From: Psoroptes ovis
Taxonomy: Eukaryota > Arthropoda > Arachnida > Sarcoptiformes > Psoroptidae
Length of the DNA stretch: 64,000 nucleotides
Assembly (NCBI GenBank): GCA_002943765.1
Contig: PQWQ01000006.1
Location: 682,001 to 746,000 of the forward strand
Reading direction: 5' to 3'
Shown: positions 11,699 to 24,024 of the stretch, one piece after another
Position numbering within the stretch: the first letter of the stretch is position 1
Layout of the letters: each line of letters starts with the position of its first letter
Notes under the pieces: model-generated
Database searches by the model: none
Seen by the model: only the letters and a program-made list of their open reading frames with translations
What the model was told of the DNA's origin: nothing
Translations under genes and position numbers: made by a program

Positions 11699-13877
11699 TT
11701 ATTCTTGTAATGCTTCTAATTGTCTTTTATGCATTTCAATACGATTACGACGTGTGCGACGAAATTCTAATTTGTCTTTCAAACCTTGACTCATTCTCGC
11801 TTTATTCATCAATTGATTTTGTTCAAATTCTTGCATTTCTCGAAGATGTTTTTGTTGTATTTGTGATATTTTACCTGAATAGTCGCATAAAAATCAATTA
11901 TTTTGTCAAAAACTTGCAATAATGAAATAAATATTGATATAAGAAGGCATACCGAAAATTTCTTTATGACTTGGCATTGGACCTAATTCTTCACCTGGCA
12001 ATAATGGAGTGGTATTACTGAAATCCGTTGATAAAATTGAATTTTTGGCTGATGTTAATATTCTATTATTATAATGATCATCTAAATTGGCTGATTCATC
12101 GAGTTCACTATCAACTCCACTGTCTACTAAAAAATGTACATTCACAAACAAAATAAACGACAAAATTGTGAATAAATATTGAAAGAAAAAAGTGAAACTT
12201 GCCTCTTAAATCGAACGGTGAATCGTTTTTAGTATTATTGATATTAATATTATTGATTCGATTATTATTATCATTATTTTTATTATTATTATCGATTATT
12301 TGTCCATCGTCATCATTATTATTATTATCATTCAATTGATCTTTTTGTTTGATCAACATTGCTCTCTCAAAACGTAATTCATGTACTTTAGCACGACATT
12401 TATCTCTAATATTAATAAGATCATTTTTAATTGTTTTATTCAAAACTTCTCTGATCCATTTGTGTTGTGTCACCATTTTGGTACGTAATGATAATAGTAT
12501 TGAATTTTGTACAATTAGCTCAAGATGATTATAACTCAAATCATTGAATAATTTTACAATAACATCATTTTCAAAATAATTTAAATCATCAATTTTAAAA
12601 TGTGGTAATTGCACATTTTTAAGATTAGTATGTAATGTATAAAGATTATGATATGATAATACAAAACTATTCCTTGATTCATTAAGACAATTATATTGAA
12701 ATATATAATCTTTTGCACTGAGAAAAAAAAATGAAAAATTTGAATTTAATTTTCTTATATTTATATTCGATTTCTTTTTTATTTAATTTACTTTTCAGAT
12801 ATTTGTTGTTGATATTGTCGTATTTTATCTACGCCCATATCTAAAAATTTGAGCGCATCAATTATTAAATTGTCTGAATTAATCCAACGTATTTTTGCTA
12901 TCTCGATGAAATGCCTCTTTTCCATCAAAGAATCTAACTCTTTTTCCAATTGTATTTCATTTTCATTGCCATAATTGCCGTCGAACACTTGATCTGGATT
13001 AAATTGATTATTCAAGAAAAATTGTTCTACTTTTAAATCTAATCAATTTGATACATACTCAAAACATTATCACGTTGCTGATACAATTCATGTAATTGAT
13101 CACAAAGTATTTGCAATTCTTTTAATTCTGTTTGATAATTATTTAAATCTTTTTCCATTAATTCTATTCTAAGTTTATTCATTTTCTAATATTCAAATTA
13201 AATTTCACAATTACGAATTTTTTTGTGTATAATAAAATTGACTTTACCTTTTTGTTAAATGATTCAATAAACTGTAAATCATTTGATGAGAATTTCCGTT
13301 GATTACTTAAATTATCAATAATTAGATCCACGAACTTATTTTCATCATCTTTTTCAATATGAAATCGCTGATCATCATCAATTATGCTTGAATCATCTTC
13401 ACTTAATAATTGTATCTGCTGTTTAAGTTGTTCAATATCATCCGATATTATTCGATATTTTTCAAAGCATTTTGTCTCTTCCATCGTTTGTATTGTACTT
13501 TCTAAATTGTTGAATAATTGCAATACATTACGTTTATCGACTATCGGCACACCATTTGACAAACAATCATTAGTCGTTGAATCATCAGACGAATTTAATA
13601 CAAGTTGCTCATTCAATAATCTATTTATATCACTTGTAATATCAATATTATTATCAGCATTATTGATACTATTATCATTATGATTTAAAGTCGATATCTT
13701 ATTGGATCTGATCGATGATGATTGTAATGATCTTTGATAAAAATTTTCATGATTATGGTTATGATAGTAGTTCATGGCATTAATATTTTTGCTATTATTA
13801 TCACTATTTATCATGGACGATGATGATGATGATGTAGAATCAATTACACGATGATCGGAACTTGCACCACAGCCCAT
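11699..13877 (-). CDS. N-myristoylation-motif coiled-coil protein, unknown function
   Basis: Not recognised. Six exons (13877-13248, 13185-13059, 12993-12792, 12717-12203, 12126-11953, 11874-11699) give 607 aa in consistent phase. The N-terminus MGCGAS is a strong N-myristoylation signal with an adjacent palmitoylatable Cys, so membrane attachment is likely. A Ser/Asn-rich disordered segment (about 10-110) is followed by helical, coiled-coil-like regions (about 110-430), an Asn/Asp homopolymer stretch (about 440-475), a short conserved-looking piece (TTPLLPGEELGPMPSHKEIF) and a basic C-terminal helix (FRRTRRNRIEMHKRQ). The intron between exons 4 and 5 must use a GC donor (AGAG|GCAAGT), because the nearby GT option creates a stop. 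The exon 2-3 intron is 65 nt, ending ATCCAG. The gene converges with SAFB-like A and diverges from ATPSCKMT. Confidence 0.75.
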
Positions 13878-15422
13878 ATGGATTTGTTTAAAAATTGATA
13901 GAATAATTAATTTACAAAATAATGATAAAAAAAATTTATTTGAAAAAACGGGAAAAAAATATTCAAATATGATGATAACAACACCACCAATAATAGAGAT
14001 TTAGGAATACAAATGTTTTATAATTAATAAATTGAATTATCAATAATGATTCCATCAATGATTATTTGAATTGTTTTTATTATCTTTGTGGCGTTATTTA
14101 TGTTTTTTTGAATTTTTAAGTAAAATAATTTTCGGATTTTATGACGAATAATTATTATAATGTGTCACTTCATCTTATTGAAAATAAATATTATTTTAAA
14201 TGAATTTCACTCTTGTTTTTTTCCCAATATGATAATGGAAAAAATTTATTCATAATCGATTTTATTGATTCAATTTTCCAATATTTTTTCTCGAATTGAA
14301 CCGTAAATATTACATTTATTTCATTTCATTTCTTTTTCTTAAACAATCATTGAACAATGTGGTAGGAATAAATGTCGCTATGGTTTCCCTTTATTCGGTA
14401 CCAACATGAATGTCTTTGTCGTATTGTTATCTTATTTTTTTATTGTAATTACGATTATTTTATATTTTTGAATAAATAAATAGACAATAGACATCAAAGT
14501 AGCAGCAGGTATAAAATGCATACGAAATAGCTATGTACATTTTTTTACTAAGAATATTTTCACGTTCTAAGAGAATTTGACAATAATTGTTGTCGAACAG
14601 ATAAAAGAATTATATCGATAATGATTATGATGAGAATTGTCTTGAAGTTTATTTATTTATTCTTATTACAAATTCCATATAGCATTGAGACATATTTGGC
14701 CTTGTAATTTGCAATGTTGTTTATCATTCATTTAAAAGCATTCTATGCTTATTTTTCCATCATTGTGTATAATAATGTTGTACACGCAATTTATCTCATT
14801 TCAATCGATTTTTCAGCTGAAACAATTATAAAACTAGAAAGAAAAATTTTATATTCAAAATACTATTGTTAATCGATTTTTAACATAGCTATTGTTCCAA
14901 GTTCAAGTTAATCACGGCCTAAATTTCCATTTCTTCATATTTTAATTATTAAATAATGTTTTCAATATATTTGTACTTAGAACTAATTCGATATTCAGAA
15001 GAATTTTTTTATTTGACTTGGATGTTATTCAGCTATTAGTAATGATCATAATTACAATAATTAGTGATTATGCAACATATAGATGAATGTAATATTGCCG
15101 TTCGCAAATAATAATTAATTTGTTTTTTCAATTACTTTCATTTCTATATTGAGTTATCGAGTTTAAATATTCATTTGAAATGGGAAAATTTTATTGTAAT
15201 AATTTTTTTCATTTTTAATCAATGATTGATAAATAAAAACAAAAGGATTTCGTCCACGTTTCCGACGAATTTTTTCTCATTAAAAATTCGAAAACGTGCT
15301 CTATGATCAGTCCTTTATTTGTACATATGATTCAGTGTATTGATTTAGATTTTTAATTTTTATTTTGATTTCTTTCTTTGATATTTGAAAATTTTTATAG
15401 CTCATAAAATTGGATATTCTTC
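13878..15422. other. Divergent intergenic region, no gene seen
   Basis: 1.5 kb between two divergent start codons. AT-rich with no family-like translation, tRNA box or repeat noticed. It presumably contains both promoters. Confidence 0.6.
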
Positions 15423-16390
15423 ATGGAAAATGAAAAACCTTTGGCTGAAAATATTTTGAATGAAGGTGTTGAAACATCAGAGAAACATGGCGAAAATGAT
15501 AGAAAAAAATTTCTCGCATATTTAAGTGTTGGAATTTTTGGCGGTTTAGCCACCGGAATCGTTGCAATATCATTGCCATTCATTTTGCCGGCATTTCGCA
15601 AAATTGTTCTACCATATGTTCCAGCAACCAATAATCAAATCGAAAATGTTTTGAAAGCAGTAAAATATCAAAGAAAATCCGATTCTAATAAATTGTCAAA
15701 AAATAATTCTGACACAAAATTAATCGATTTAGGCAGTGGTGATGGCAGAATTGTAAGCATTATTGTTTATTTTCTATTTTTCTTTTTATTCTTTGAATTT
15801 TAATTATCAGGTGATAGCTTGTGCACAGCACGGATTCCGCTCACATGGAGTTGAACTTAATCCTTGGTAATAGTTGAATTTTGTTGAAAATTTCAATTAA
15901 CCTATTTTTATCATAGGTTAGTCATTTATTCAAAATATTGTGCATATCGTCAAAATGTTCATAAATTAGCAACATTTCAAAGAAAGAATTTATTCAAAGT
16001 AAGTTTTAAAAAATAATAGCCGAAAATTTATTTTAAATGCAACGACTAGTTATAGTTATGAATGAATAACTGAAAATTGAAAATTAAAAAGTTATGAAAA
16101 TTTTTTAAAAGCTCTCTGTTGATTATTTAAATAATAATAACAATCTTTGTCTGATTATTCAGGTAAATTTAGCTGATTATGATAAGATCATAATATTCGG
16201 TGTACCAAGTATGATGCCATTAATTGAGAGGAAAATTTGTGATGATTGTAATGAAAAACAGCGATCCATTATGTTGATTGCATGCAGATTTCCATTGTCT
16301 AATTGGCATCCGTTCATTACATTCGGTTCTGGCATTGATCAAGTTTGGTTATATCAATATTATCCATCACATCCAATAACAAAAAAATAA
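15423..16390 (+). CDS. ATPSCKMT: ATP synthase c-subunit lysine methyltransferase (FAM173 family)
   Basis: Four exons (15423-15752, 15811-15866, 15917-15998, 16163-16390) give 231 aa; human ATPSCKMT is 233 aa. A hydrophobic helix at about residues 31-58 (FLAYLSVGIFGGLATGIVAI) is the family's mitochondrial targeting/anchor segment. The SAM-binding motif is LIDLGSGDGRIVIACAQ, followed by GVELNPWLVIYSKYCAYR, DKIIIFGVPSMMPLIERK, IACRFPLSNWHP and GIDQVWLYQY, all typical of FAM173A/B. The enzyme trimethylates a lysine of the ATP-synthase c-ring in the inner membrane and affects respiration. The sister ANTKMT (FAM173A) methylates adenine nucleotide translocase; assignment between the two is by overall resemblance. 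AATAAA occurs at 16436-16441. It converges on E-Syt with 118 bp between stop codons. Confidence 0.9.
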
Positions 16391-16508
16391 TGGTAAAATG
16401 AAGATTCAGTGATTGTGATTAATTATAACAATTTGAATAAAATGTACAAAATTATAATAGAAAACAACATTTTTCAATAAATTATATAACGACCATTAAT
16501 CTTTTTTT

Positions 16509-19345
16509 TCATTCATCAGATGAATGTTGCTCCGATAGCTCCAATTCAAACCATTTTTTAAAAGGCAAATTGGCATCCAAATAATCGTTGAAGAATATTT
16601 TAACATGACCTATAATTGATTTATTTTTCTTGAATAAACTTTCCGATCTACTTAATACAACCAATTTGATTGATTCAAGTTCAATATCTAAATCGAGCAG
16701 AAATCTGTAGTAAAAAGCGTAAACAAATTAATTCAAAATTTGAAATTGAATTTTTCTTTTCCTTTTACCTTTCTTCATAAACTGGATTACATGTATTTTT
16801 AATTGTTACAGATTTATTTCTTTTATCTTGTTTTGATTTAAAACGATCAGGTTCAGTATATATTTTCACATATGAATCTGGTGACTTGTCATCTTTCTTT
16901 GGCAAATTCCTGATTTAATAAAAAAATTGTCAAGTCATTTCACAATTCTCGAGTATATATATTGAAATACCTTGCTCTATGCACGATGATATCCCACTTT
17001 GGTTCATCATTATGATCTAATTTACCGATCGTTATCTCTAACATTGGATGATTTGAATATAATGAACTGATTGTGCTTGAAGTTGAATGTGTCAGACTTC
17101 TTGCATCATCATTACCATTATTATTTTGATGACTCAATGATTGATTATCAAAATGATTAGGCTGTATTAGAGGTTCTATTATGTCTTTTAAATCAACATT
17201 TTTATAATCATCATGTCTAAAAATGAAAAATAAATAAAATTATTTTAGGGATAAAAGAGACAAGAAAACATACTTATGAAGTTGATTGAAATGTTTTTGC
17301 AATTGTTCTTGACCAATTTCCATTACATTACGATCTAGTCCACTTATTTTAGCAATCGGTTCAACAGTGCCTTTAACAAAATCTTCCATCGCTGGAATAG
17401 TATCTGTTTGATGTTCAGTATTTTGCTCATCTTGTATCATATGTGCTTGTTTTGTGCTTGGTGATGCTAAGAACCATAATGAAAATATTGCATGTAATTC
17501 AAATTCATAATTATATGTTTTTATAATCAATGGTTCACTAAGAGTCATATCTTTTAATTTTGTTAATTCTTCCATTTTTATTGATGTATCACCTAGTTTT
17601 TTATTCACTTTTGTATCAATGATTTCAATATATAATTCATCATCGATGTTGAATTCATCAAGTAAAAAATCGAAATTTTCTTCCCATACCGGATTAGCTG
17701 TGAATGTTTTAACAATACTTTTCTCAATATGTTTATTTAACCGAAATATAACTTGTGGACTCGGCTCTCCGATCGATTTCGCTAGCAATGGTAAATTTTT
17801 CAAACAATCCAAAAAAATCAAAATGCATGCAACAGAACCATGTGCATGGCTAGATGAAACATCTTTATATTCACTTTTCAATTGATGACATTCACGCATT
17901 TGTATGGCAAGATTTTCTAATGAGTGCTCTAAACGTAACCAAGTTGATCGAACATGAATGCGTCCGGTCTTTGTATCTTTTAAATTTACCCAAGCATCAA
18001 TCATCCCATCTTGCATAATTGTTTCGACCGAGAATGATACACGACCAAGAAAATCATCTTTACTACCTTGATCTTCATCCATGACTTCTAATTCAATACT
18101 TTGTGTTGAGAAAAATGCCAATGTTTCACAAATGAAACTCCATTTAGGATTAATTGTGTTATACATTGTGGCAGTTTTAAATTCATGATTGCCAATAATG
18201 ATATTAACATATGGATCACTTTTTCCCATGCCAAGCATACCGACATCAGCTTTTTTCAAATGTCTTGCCTCAATTACTTCAAAACGTACAACACCTAATG
18301 GTTGCGTGAATTTTATTACTTGTCCTTTCAAATCACTGACCATTGGACATATCAATTTATTTGGTAATACCATCATTTTACTAATTTGTTCTTTGATTGC
18401 ATTTCGAAGAAATTCGCTGAGACCAGGAAAATCCAAAACATCGGCAACATTCGTGAAATTGAATTCAATGACAGGATTTTTAAGAAAATAAACCGATATA
18501 CAGCCAATCAAAGGCATATCTTTAATCAATGGTTTCAATTCAACTCGTACGATGCCATATAATTGAAAGTCTTTTATACCGGCATTCAATCCTTTTATTC
18601 TAACTTGTATATCACAATTACCAGCATATATCAATTCAAGATCGATTATTATTTCATCACGTGAAGTATTTTCATCATAACATTTAACACTACCAAGTCT
18701 TAAAGGCTAAATCATTATAAAAATTTTGAAAATCAATAAAGCATTAATACAAAAGGTGAAAAAAATGAATTACTAACCACAGAACCTAGATCAATCTTCT
18801 CAAAACGAAAACCTTTACAATAATCAGGCATAACTTGATCAATATTTTGTTCAATTTTATTCTTCAATAAATTTTTCACATATTCACCAATAAAAGGCCA
18901 CATTTGTTTGAAGATTCGATTCAGCCATTCGGCTCTTTCGGTATCCTTTATAATCAATTAGATAAGTATGAAGTATATTTTTAATTGAAAAAAAATCAAA
19001 AATATTTACCGGAAACAAAACCCAACCAGGCAAATCTTGTATCGAATACTTAACAATATGCTTTTCGTCCAATGCAACAGCACGCTCAAATTGTAAACGA
19101 CGTTGTTGTAATAAACGATTTTTATCTCTAATAATCCACATGAATGCTGTTACTGATAGCCACCAAGTGCTCATATTGGTATAGCCGATTAGATAACCAA
19201 AAAGCATACAACCGAATAGTTTGCCAAATTTTTTGACCATCGGTATGAGATCAATCTCATCATCATGTTTAGCATTTTGTTTGCTATCATCTTTCTTATC
19301 TTTATCTGATTTTTTCGTATTTGTTGATTTATTTTCTTCAGACAT
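16509..19345 (-). CDS. ESYT2: Extended synaptotagmin (E-Syt2-like)
   Basis: Six exons (19345-19010, 18945-18778, 18706-17274, 17216-16971, 16909-16769, 16704-16509) give 839 aa. The frame extends three codons upstream only through a GTG, so ATG 19345 is used. Order: charged N-terminus, membrane hairpin at about 38-75 (FGCMLFGYLIGY...WWLSVTAFMWII), SMP lipid-transfer domain at about 118-300 (AEWLNRIFKQMWPF ... LPNKLICPM), C2A at about 309-410 with the Ca-binding acidic loops GKSDPYV and DEDQGSKDDFLG, C2B at about 460-570 in which those aspartates are largely absent, and a C-terminal C2C (about 690-830, DSYVKIYTEPDRFKSKQDKR basic patch). E-Syts tether ER to plasma membrane and move glycerolipids between them. 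The C2C polybasic strand would bind PI(4,5)P2. Three C2 domains fit E-Syt2/3 rather than E-Syt1. Confidence 0.94.
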
Positions 19346-20246
19346 TTTCACCGTCAGTGGTTCATTGAATATTATTTAAAATTTAATTGCAAAACACAAC
19401 AAACAAATTCTTCAATTGAAAAGAAATTTCTAAAACTAAGCAATTTTTGACCTGGAAAAAAAAATTACTAGAATCAATAGATGTATTGAAGAAGTAATGA
19501 AAAAAAAACGATAAATACATTAACTACGGATCCTATATCTTCACAGTTGCTCATTGATTAGTATTATTTTAATGTTTGATTGAATGATATATTTCTCAAA
19601 TATATGTAAACATAAACAATTTAATAAAAATGTGTAATGATACTAAATGGGAAAATTATTTCAAACAATCGACGATTGATGCTGCTAATCATATTGAATT
19701 CTGTTGATTTTTTTGTGATACATTATATAAAATTCAATTCATCGTATTTGTTGTAGTTTGTTTGTTTGTAAACTGGACATAAACAAATGCAAACATAACA
19801 TACACGAAACATTATAATCTATCATTATGACATGAAAATATTGGTTGCCAAGCAAAGAAATTTGAACAAATGAAATGAAAAATTATAGATTATACCTTTG
19901 ATTGATAATTGATCTTTATTTATTATTGATAAATTGATTCAATTGATCTTTGATTTTCTAAAAAACGACAATATTTGTCAATATAGGAAAATTTGAGGTA
20001 TTTTTTTCAGTAAGACACAAAGTAAGCAATATCATGTTATAAACATGGAAATGAAATCAAACACATCAAAAGACCTTGAAATGATGAGCAAAAAATGTTT
20101 ATGCAAATCTTAGATGTTTATGTTCTGTTTTTGATTTGAAAATATTATATAACATAATCTATTTGAACAGTACATCTTGCACTTAAGACAGTTTAATTCA
20201 TTTTAATATTTAAAAAAATATACACAAAAATTTTAATACAATCGGA
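19346..20246. other. E-Syt upstream region, no gene seen
   Basis: 900 bp between the E-Syt start and the stop codon of the next minus-strand gene. AT-rich, with no coding segment; it should contain the E-Syt promoter. Confidence 0.6.
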
Positions 20247-20993
20247 TTAATTGAAGTTTTGATTTTCTTCCATATTTTTCAATAGAATTTCCAATAATTT
20301 ATAATTCATTTCATTTGTTATATTCAATGGATTCATAAATTCTGATAAATGTTGTACCCTAAACATTGACTGCAACATTTTTAATGCTTTTTCTTGATCT
20401 TCATTCTTTTGTTTTTCATCTGATTCATCTAATAATTTTGAATGATCAATTGAATTTACCAATAATTGAGCATCACGCATTAATGATAATATAATATTCA
20501 TTGATTTTTCATCAAATTCTGTCAATTCTGGCAGATTTCCTTGCAGTAAATTTGCTAAAAATCGATAAACACTTTTATATTCTTTTTTATCCAATTTTTC
20601 AGCTTTTATCATCAAGATGTCTGCAAAAACTTTGCTCATACAGTCACTTTTATAATATTGTTTCATATGTAATAGCTTAGATGTTCTGCGTATCATTGAA
20701 AATTGATTGAATTGTTGATTATAAATAATGAAATCAAAATGAGAATCATCATTACTTACAATTCACCAAAATAATCGTTTGATTTTTTATAGGTTTTCAG
20801 AATTTTTTCAATCTTTTCTAAATCATAATTTTCGGCTAGTGGTGATTGCTTGAAAATTTGTTCATCAATCGTATCGAAACCATTGGCGACCAGTAATTTA
20901 TAAAGTTCAATTTTATCACTGAAATAATAGCAATCAATTAATAATTGAACAATTTATTTAAATTAAAAATTACCTATCACTCAATTCATCCAT
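20247..20993 (-). CDS. Unrecognised 205-aa helical protein
   Basis: Not recognised. Three exons (20993-20974, 20918-20760, 20685-20247) join in phase to 205 aa, starting MDELSDSDKIELYKLLVANG. The first coding exon is only 20 nt. The last exon uses the acceptor ATACGCAG, dropping an apparent MIRR start seen if the frame is read alone. The protein is predicted almost entirely helical, with alternating Leu/Ile and charged residues, an acidic Lys/Glu segment (DESDEKQKNEDQEKA), and no Cys-rich, membrane or catalytic motif. The spacing resembles alpha-helical repeat proteins, but I cannot name a family. It lies between SAFB-like B and E-Syt on the same strand. An AGATGGCG element lies about 70 bp upstream of its ATG. 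Confidence 0.7.
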
Positions 20994-21227
20994 GTTTTAA
21001 ATGAAAATCACGAAAAACAAAAATCAAAAACGAAATTGCAAAAAAATTGAATCCTTAAGACTAAAATAGATGGCGACATACAAAAACATCGCAATTGAAA
21101 AACAATCAATGTAATTGATTCAAGATAAAAAATTATAATCAAAATATTCCATTGATAATCAAATTTATTTTAGTGACATTGATCAGAATAAAATTATGAA
21201 ATTTAATCGATTCTATATTTGAATATT

Positions 21228-23083
21228 TCAATATCGACGATTATTATTATGATAACCAACGCCTAAAGTTCCATGATTTCGCGGTTGAATTATTGAATCA
21301 GAATGATTTAATCTAGACGATAATGGTCCACCGATACCAGTTGCAACTCCAATACTACTTGATAATAATCTTGATGAAGAATTCTGATCATAGCTAGATG
21401 AATCCCATAAACGATTATCATTAGTGTTAATGCCTGAATTTAAATTTATTGAACGGCCAACACCACCCACATTCATCCATGAATCTAATGATGGCGGTGC
21501 GGGTGGCTGTGGCCAATTTTTAGTTGTCATTAAATATCGATGATCAGATCGACTATTACTTTCATATGTACTACGACCTAAATCAATTGAACCAAATGAT
21601 TTACGTGAAATTATTTTTCTAACTGGAGGGCTAGAACGTGAATCATATCGACGATTCGAATTTGAATCATGCCTAAGTTGTAGAATGGAAAGATAATTAA
21701 GTAATAAATATGATCATTAAATACAATGAAAGTAGAGAGATGGATCTACCTTTTGTTATCGAAATCATCGTAACGGGATTTCAATTCATGAGCTGCAGAT
21801 TGCGCTGAATCATCATATGCTCCAACGCGTTTTATAGAAGAGCGAATTCGATGTGATGGTGATATTGACCTACGTTCAACAATATGATTACCTACATCAC
21901 GTGCACAATCAAATTTAGAAATGCGCTCAATTTTAAATAATTCAGCTTTTTCTTGCTCCAAACGTAATCGCTCCATTTCTAATTTTTGTCTTTCAATTTC
22001 TAATCTTGAGGATTCTTCTCTTTCAATACTACTTATACGATGATGTTTATGATCATTGCTAGGAGAGCGATGATTCCTTGATGATGATGATGATGACAGA
22101 CGTATTGGCTGCGAATTTCGGGGGATTTTCGATGAAAGAGGCCGATGATAAGAGCTTCTCGATGATCTATGTGATGACGATGAGGGTGAATGACGTGAGC
22201 GTTTAGGACGTATTAATGATTTGGATACATGTTTTCTTATGTTCGTAAAACCAATTTTTTCAGTTTTTTTGCCATCGTCTTTTTCAACTGGTCTTTCCTA
22301 AAAATTTTCGATAAAAATATGAATTTTTTGCTGTTTTTCGATTTAATGCAAGAGAGTTGATTTACTTTTAATAGTTCAATTTTGCTGCCACGAAATTCTG
22401 TTTTATTCAATTCATCCAAACAGCGCTGGGCTTGATCATGTGATTCGAGTTTAACAAAACCGAGTAGTGAATTATTACCACCACGTATTATTTTGATTGC
22501 CAATACTTTTGCATATTTTGAAAACAATTCTTCCAACTGAGTGGATTTAGTACCGACTGGTACACCGCTGACCCAAAGATAGCGTGTTCGTGTAAGATCA
22601 ACTTTTTTAAAACGATGTTTAGGATCACGTGCAGGGCTATTCGAATCATATACATGTTACATATGAGGTTAAATTGTCAAAAATTAATAATTGATATTTG
22701 AAAATTATATTTTCTTTTGATAATGCAAGATGCTAGTCTTTTCAATCAATAATTATTATAATAGTAGACATTCACCTTTTTTTGTTTGTATCACTATTGC
22801 TTGATGATGATTTTTTCTTATCTTTTTTATGATTGGATTCAGACTTATTCTTTGTCGATGATTTTTGTTTATTTTCATTCTCATTATCATTATCTTCGTG
22901 ATTAATTTCTTTCATATCTTCATAATCATCATCATCTGTTTGACATTCAATTGAATCTTCATCATCATGTATTTCTTTTGGCAAATCTTCATTTTTCATC
23001 TTCGATTGATCATTATCCTTTTTTGACGATTTTTTGGTTTTGTTATTTTTTCCATGATGTTCATCATCATCATAAGTTGCCAT
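21228..23083 (-). CDS. SAFB-like RNA-binding protein, copy B
   Basis: Four exons (23083-22776, 22636-22366, 22297-21750, 21672-21228) give 523 aa. An acidic/Lys-rich N-terminus is followed by an RRM at about 121-193 with RNP2 YLWVSGVP and RNP1-like SLLGFVKLE. Then come an SR/Ser/His-rich region, a charged helix (SRLEIERQKLEMERLRLEQE), further RS-type segments and a Gly/Asn tail ending NNNRRY. RYLWVSG with GTKSTQLEELFSKYAKV is close to the SAFB/SLTM RRM (NLWVSGLSS...). Domain order and the RRY ending match copy A at 8244-11159, but the RRMs differ considerably, so the duplication is old or the pair corresponds to two ancestral lineages. No SAP domain is visible. It is expected to be a nuclear RNA/chromatin-associated protein. 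Confidence 0.84.
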
Positions 23084-23895
23084 TATTGATGAATGTATAC
23101 GAAAATTGTTTGGTCAAAAAATACTTTTTCTTCCAAAAATGCTTAAAAAAGATAATAAGAAATTCAATTATCATTATCTTATAAATAAATTTGAAATAAT
23201 TATATTCATATTAAAATTTTCGTGCTGAATTTTTACATAAACTCTGTTTTCATAACAAAAATTTTTTGAAAATCACATGATAATAATAATCGATTTTCAT
23301 GTAAAATTTCTTCGATTTTATCAATGAAATACATACATTTTTGGTAAAATTACTTCGAGAATCAATATATTTGGCGAATATTATCTTGATAATTGATTTT
23401 CAAATCTTAATGGTGAAAAACAATTTTCACATGCTTTATGGTTGTTGGTTGATCAACAAAAAAAAAAAAAAAAAAAAAAAACAATAAATGTAGAAAACAT
23501 AGGCAAATGATAAATCAAAATTTTTTGATCATCAAATTAAAGGAATTTTTTAATCTTTTTCTTTCTTCAACTTACCTTGAATCAAAGTTTTAGTGAAATG
23601 ATATATCTTGGTATACCAAAAATATTCAGCTCAAATAAGTTTTTTTTTTGACTCTGGCTGTTTTCGCCTATTTTAACTTTAATCGTATAGACAGTGTTGA
23701 CTTAGATTATTCAATGCTCAGATTCTCAGTAGGCCAATGATTATGTAATCAATGCATTTCCAGAAAATAAAAGCTCAGAGAAGACTAGTTTAATAAAAAT
23801 TTCTAATCAATTTCTTACGATTTGTTTCAAATTTTTAATCTTTTCCGTCAAAAGATTCGCTTAAAACCTTAATCTAGCTTCCCTATCATCATGTG
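23084..23895. other. Intergenic, upstream of SAFB-like B and of the tRNA gene
   Basis: About 0.8 kb of AT-rich sequence with a 24-nt poly(A) run at 23458-23481. No coding segment is seen. Confidence 0.6.
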
Positions 23896-23993
23896 AGCAG
23901 AGTGGCGCAGTGGAAGCGTGCTGGGCCCATACGAGTTGAACAATGAGTTGACGAGTCACCCAGAGGTCCGTGGATCGAAACCACGCTCTGCTA
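23896..23993 (+). tRNA. Initiator tRNA-Met (CAT) with a 26-nt intron
   Basis: The mature halves 23896-23931 and 23958-23993 (36 + 36 nt) form a full initiator tRNA. The acceptor stem AGCAGAG pairs with CTCTGCT, including the A1:U72 pair typical of eukaryotic initiators; discriminator A. The D arm and A box are TGGCGCAGTGG. The anticodon stem has three G:C pairs (GGG/CCC) around CCCATAA with anticodon CAT at 23928-23930. The T arm is CGTGG-ATCGAAA-CCACG, with the initiator-specific AUCGAAA loop; the B box is GGATCGAAACC. The intron at 23932-23957 interrupts between positions 37 and 38, the canonical tRNA intron site. A run of seven T follows as a Pol III terminator. Confidence 0.95.
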
Positions 23994-23995
23994 AA

Positions 23996-24002
23996 TTTTT
24001 TT
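23996..24002 (+). terminator. RNA polymerase III terminator of the tRNA gene
   Basis: Seven consecutive T two bases after the tRNA discriminator base. Confidence 0.85.
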
Positions 24003-24024
24003 GCGAATTCTTTATTTGAAAATT

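Noticed and set aside
13030..13058. 29-nt intron between exons 2 and 3 of the MGCGAS gene
   Set aside because: A 65-nt intron ending ATCCAG (13058-12994) uses the same donor, keeps phase and matches normal intron size.
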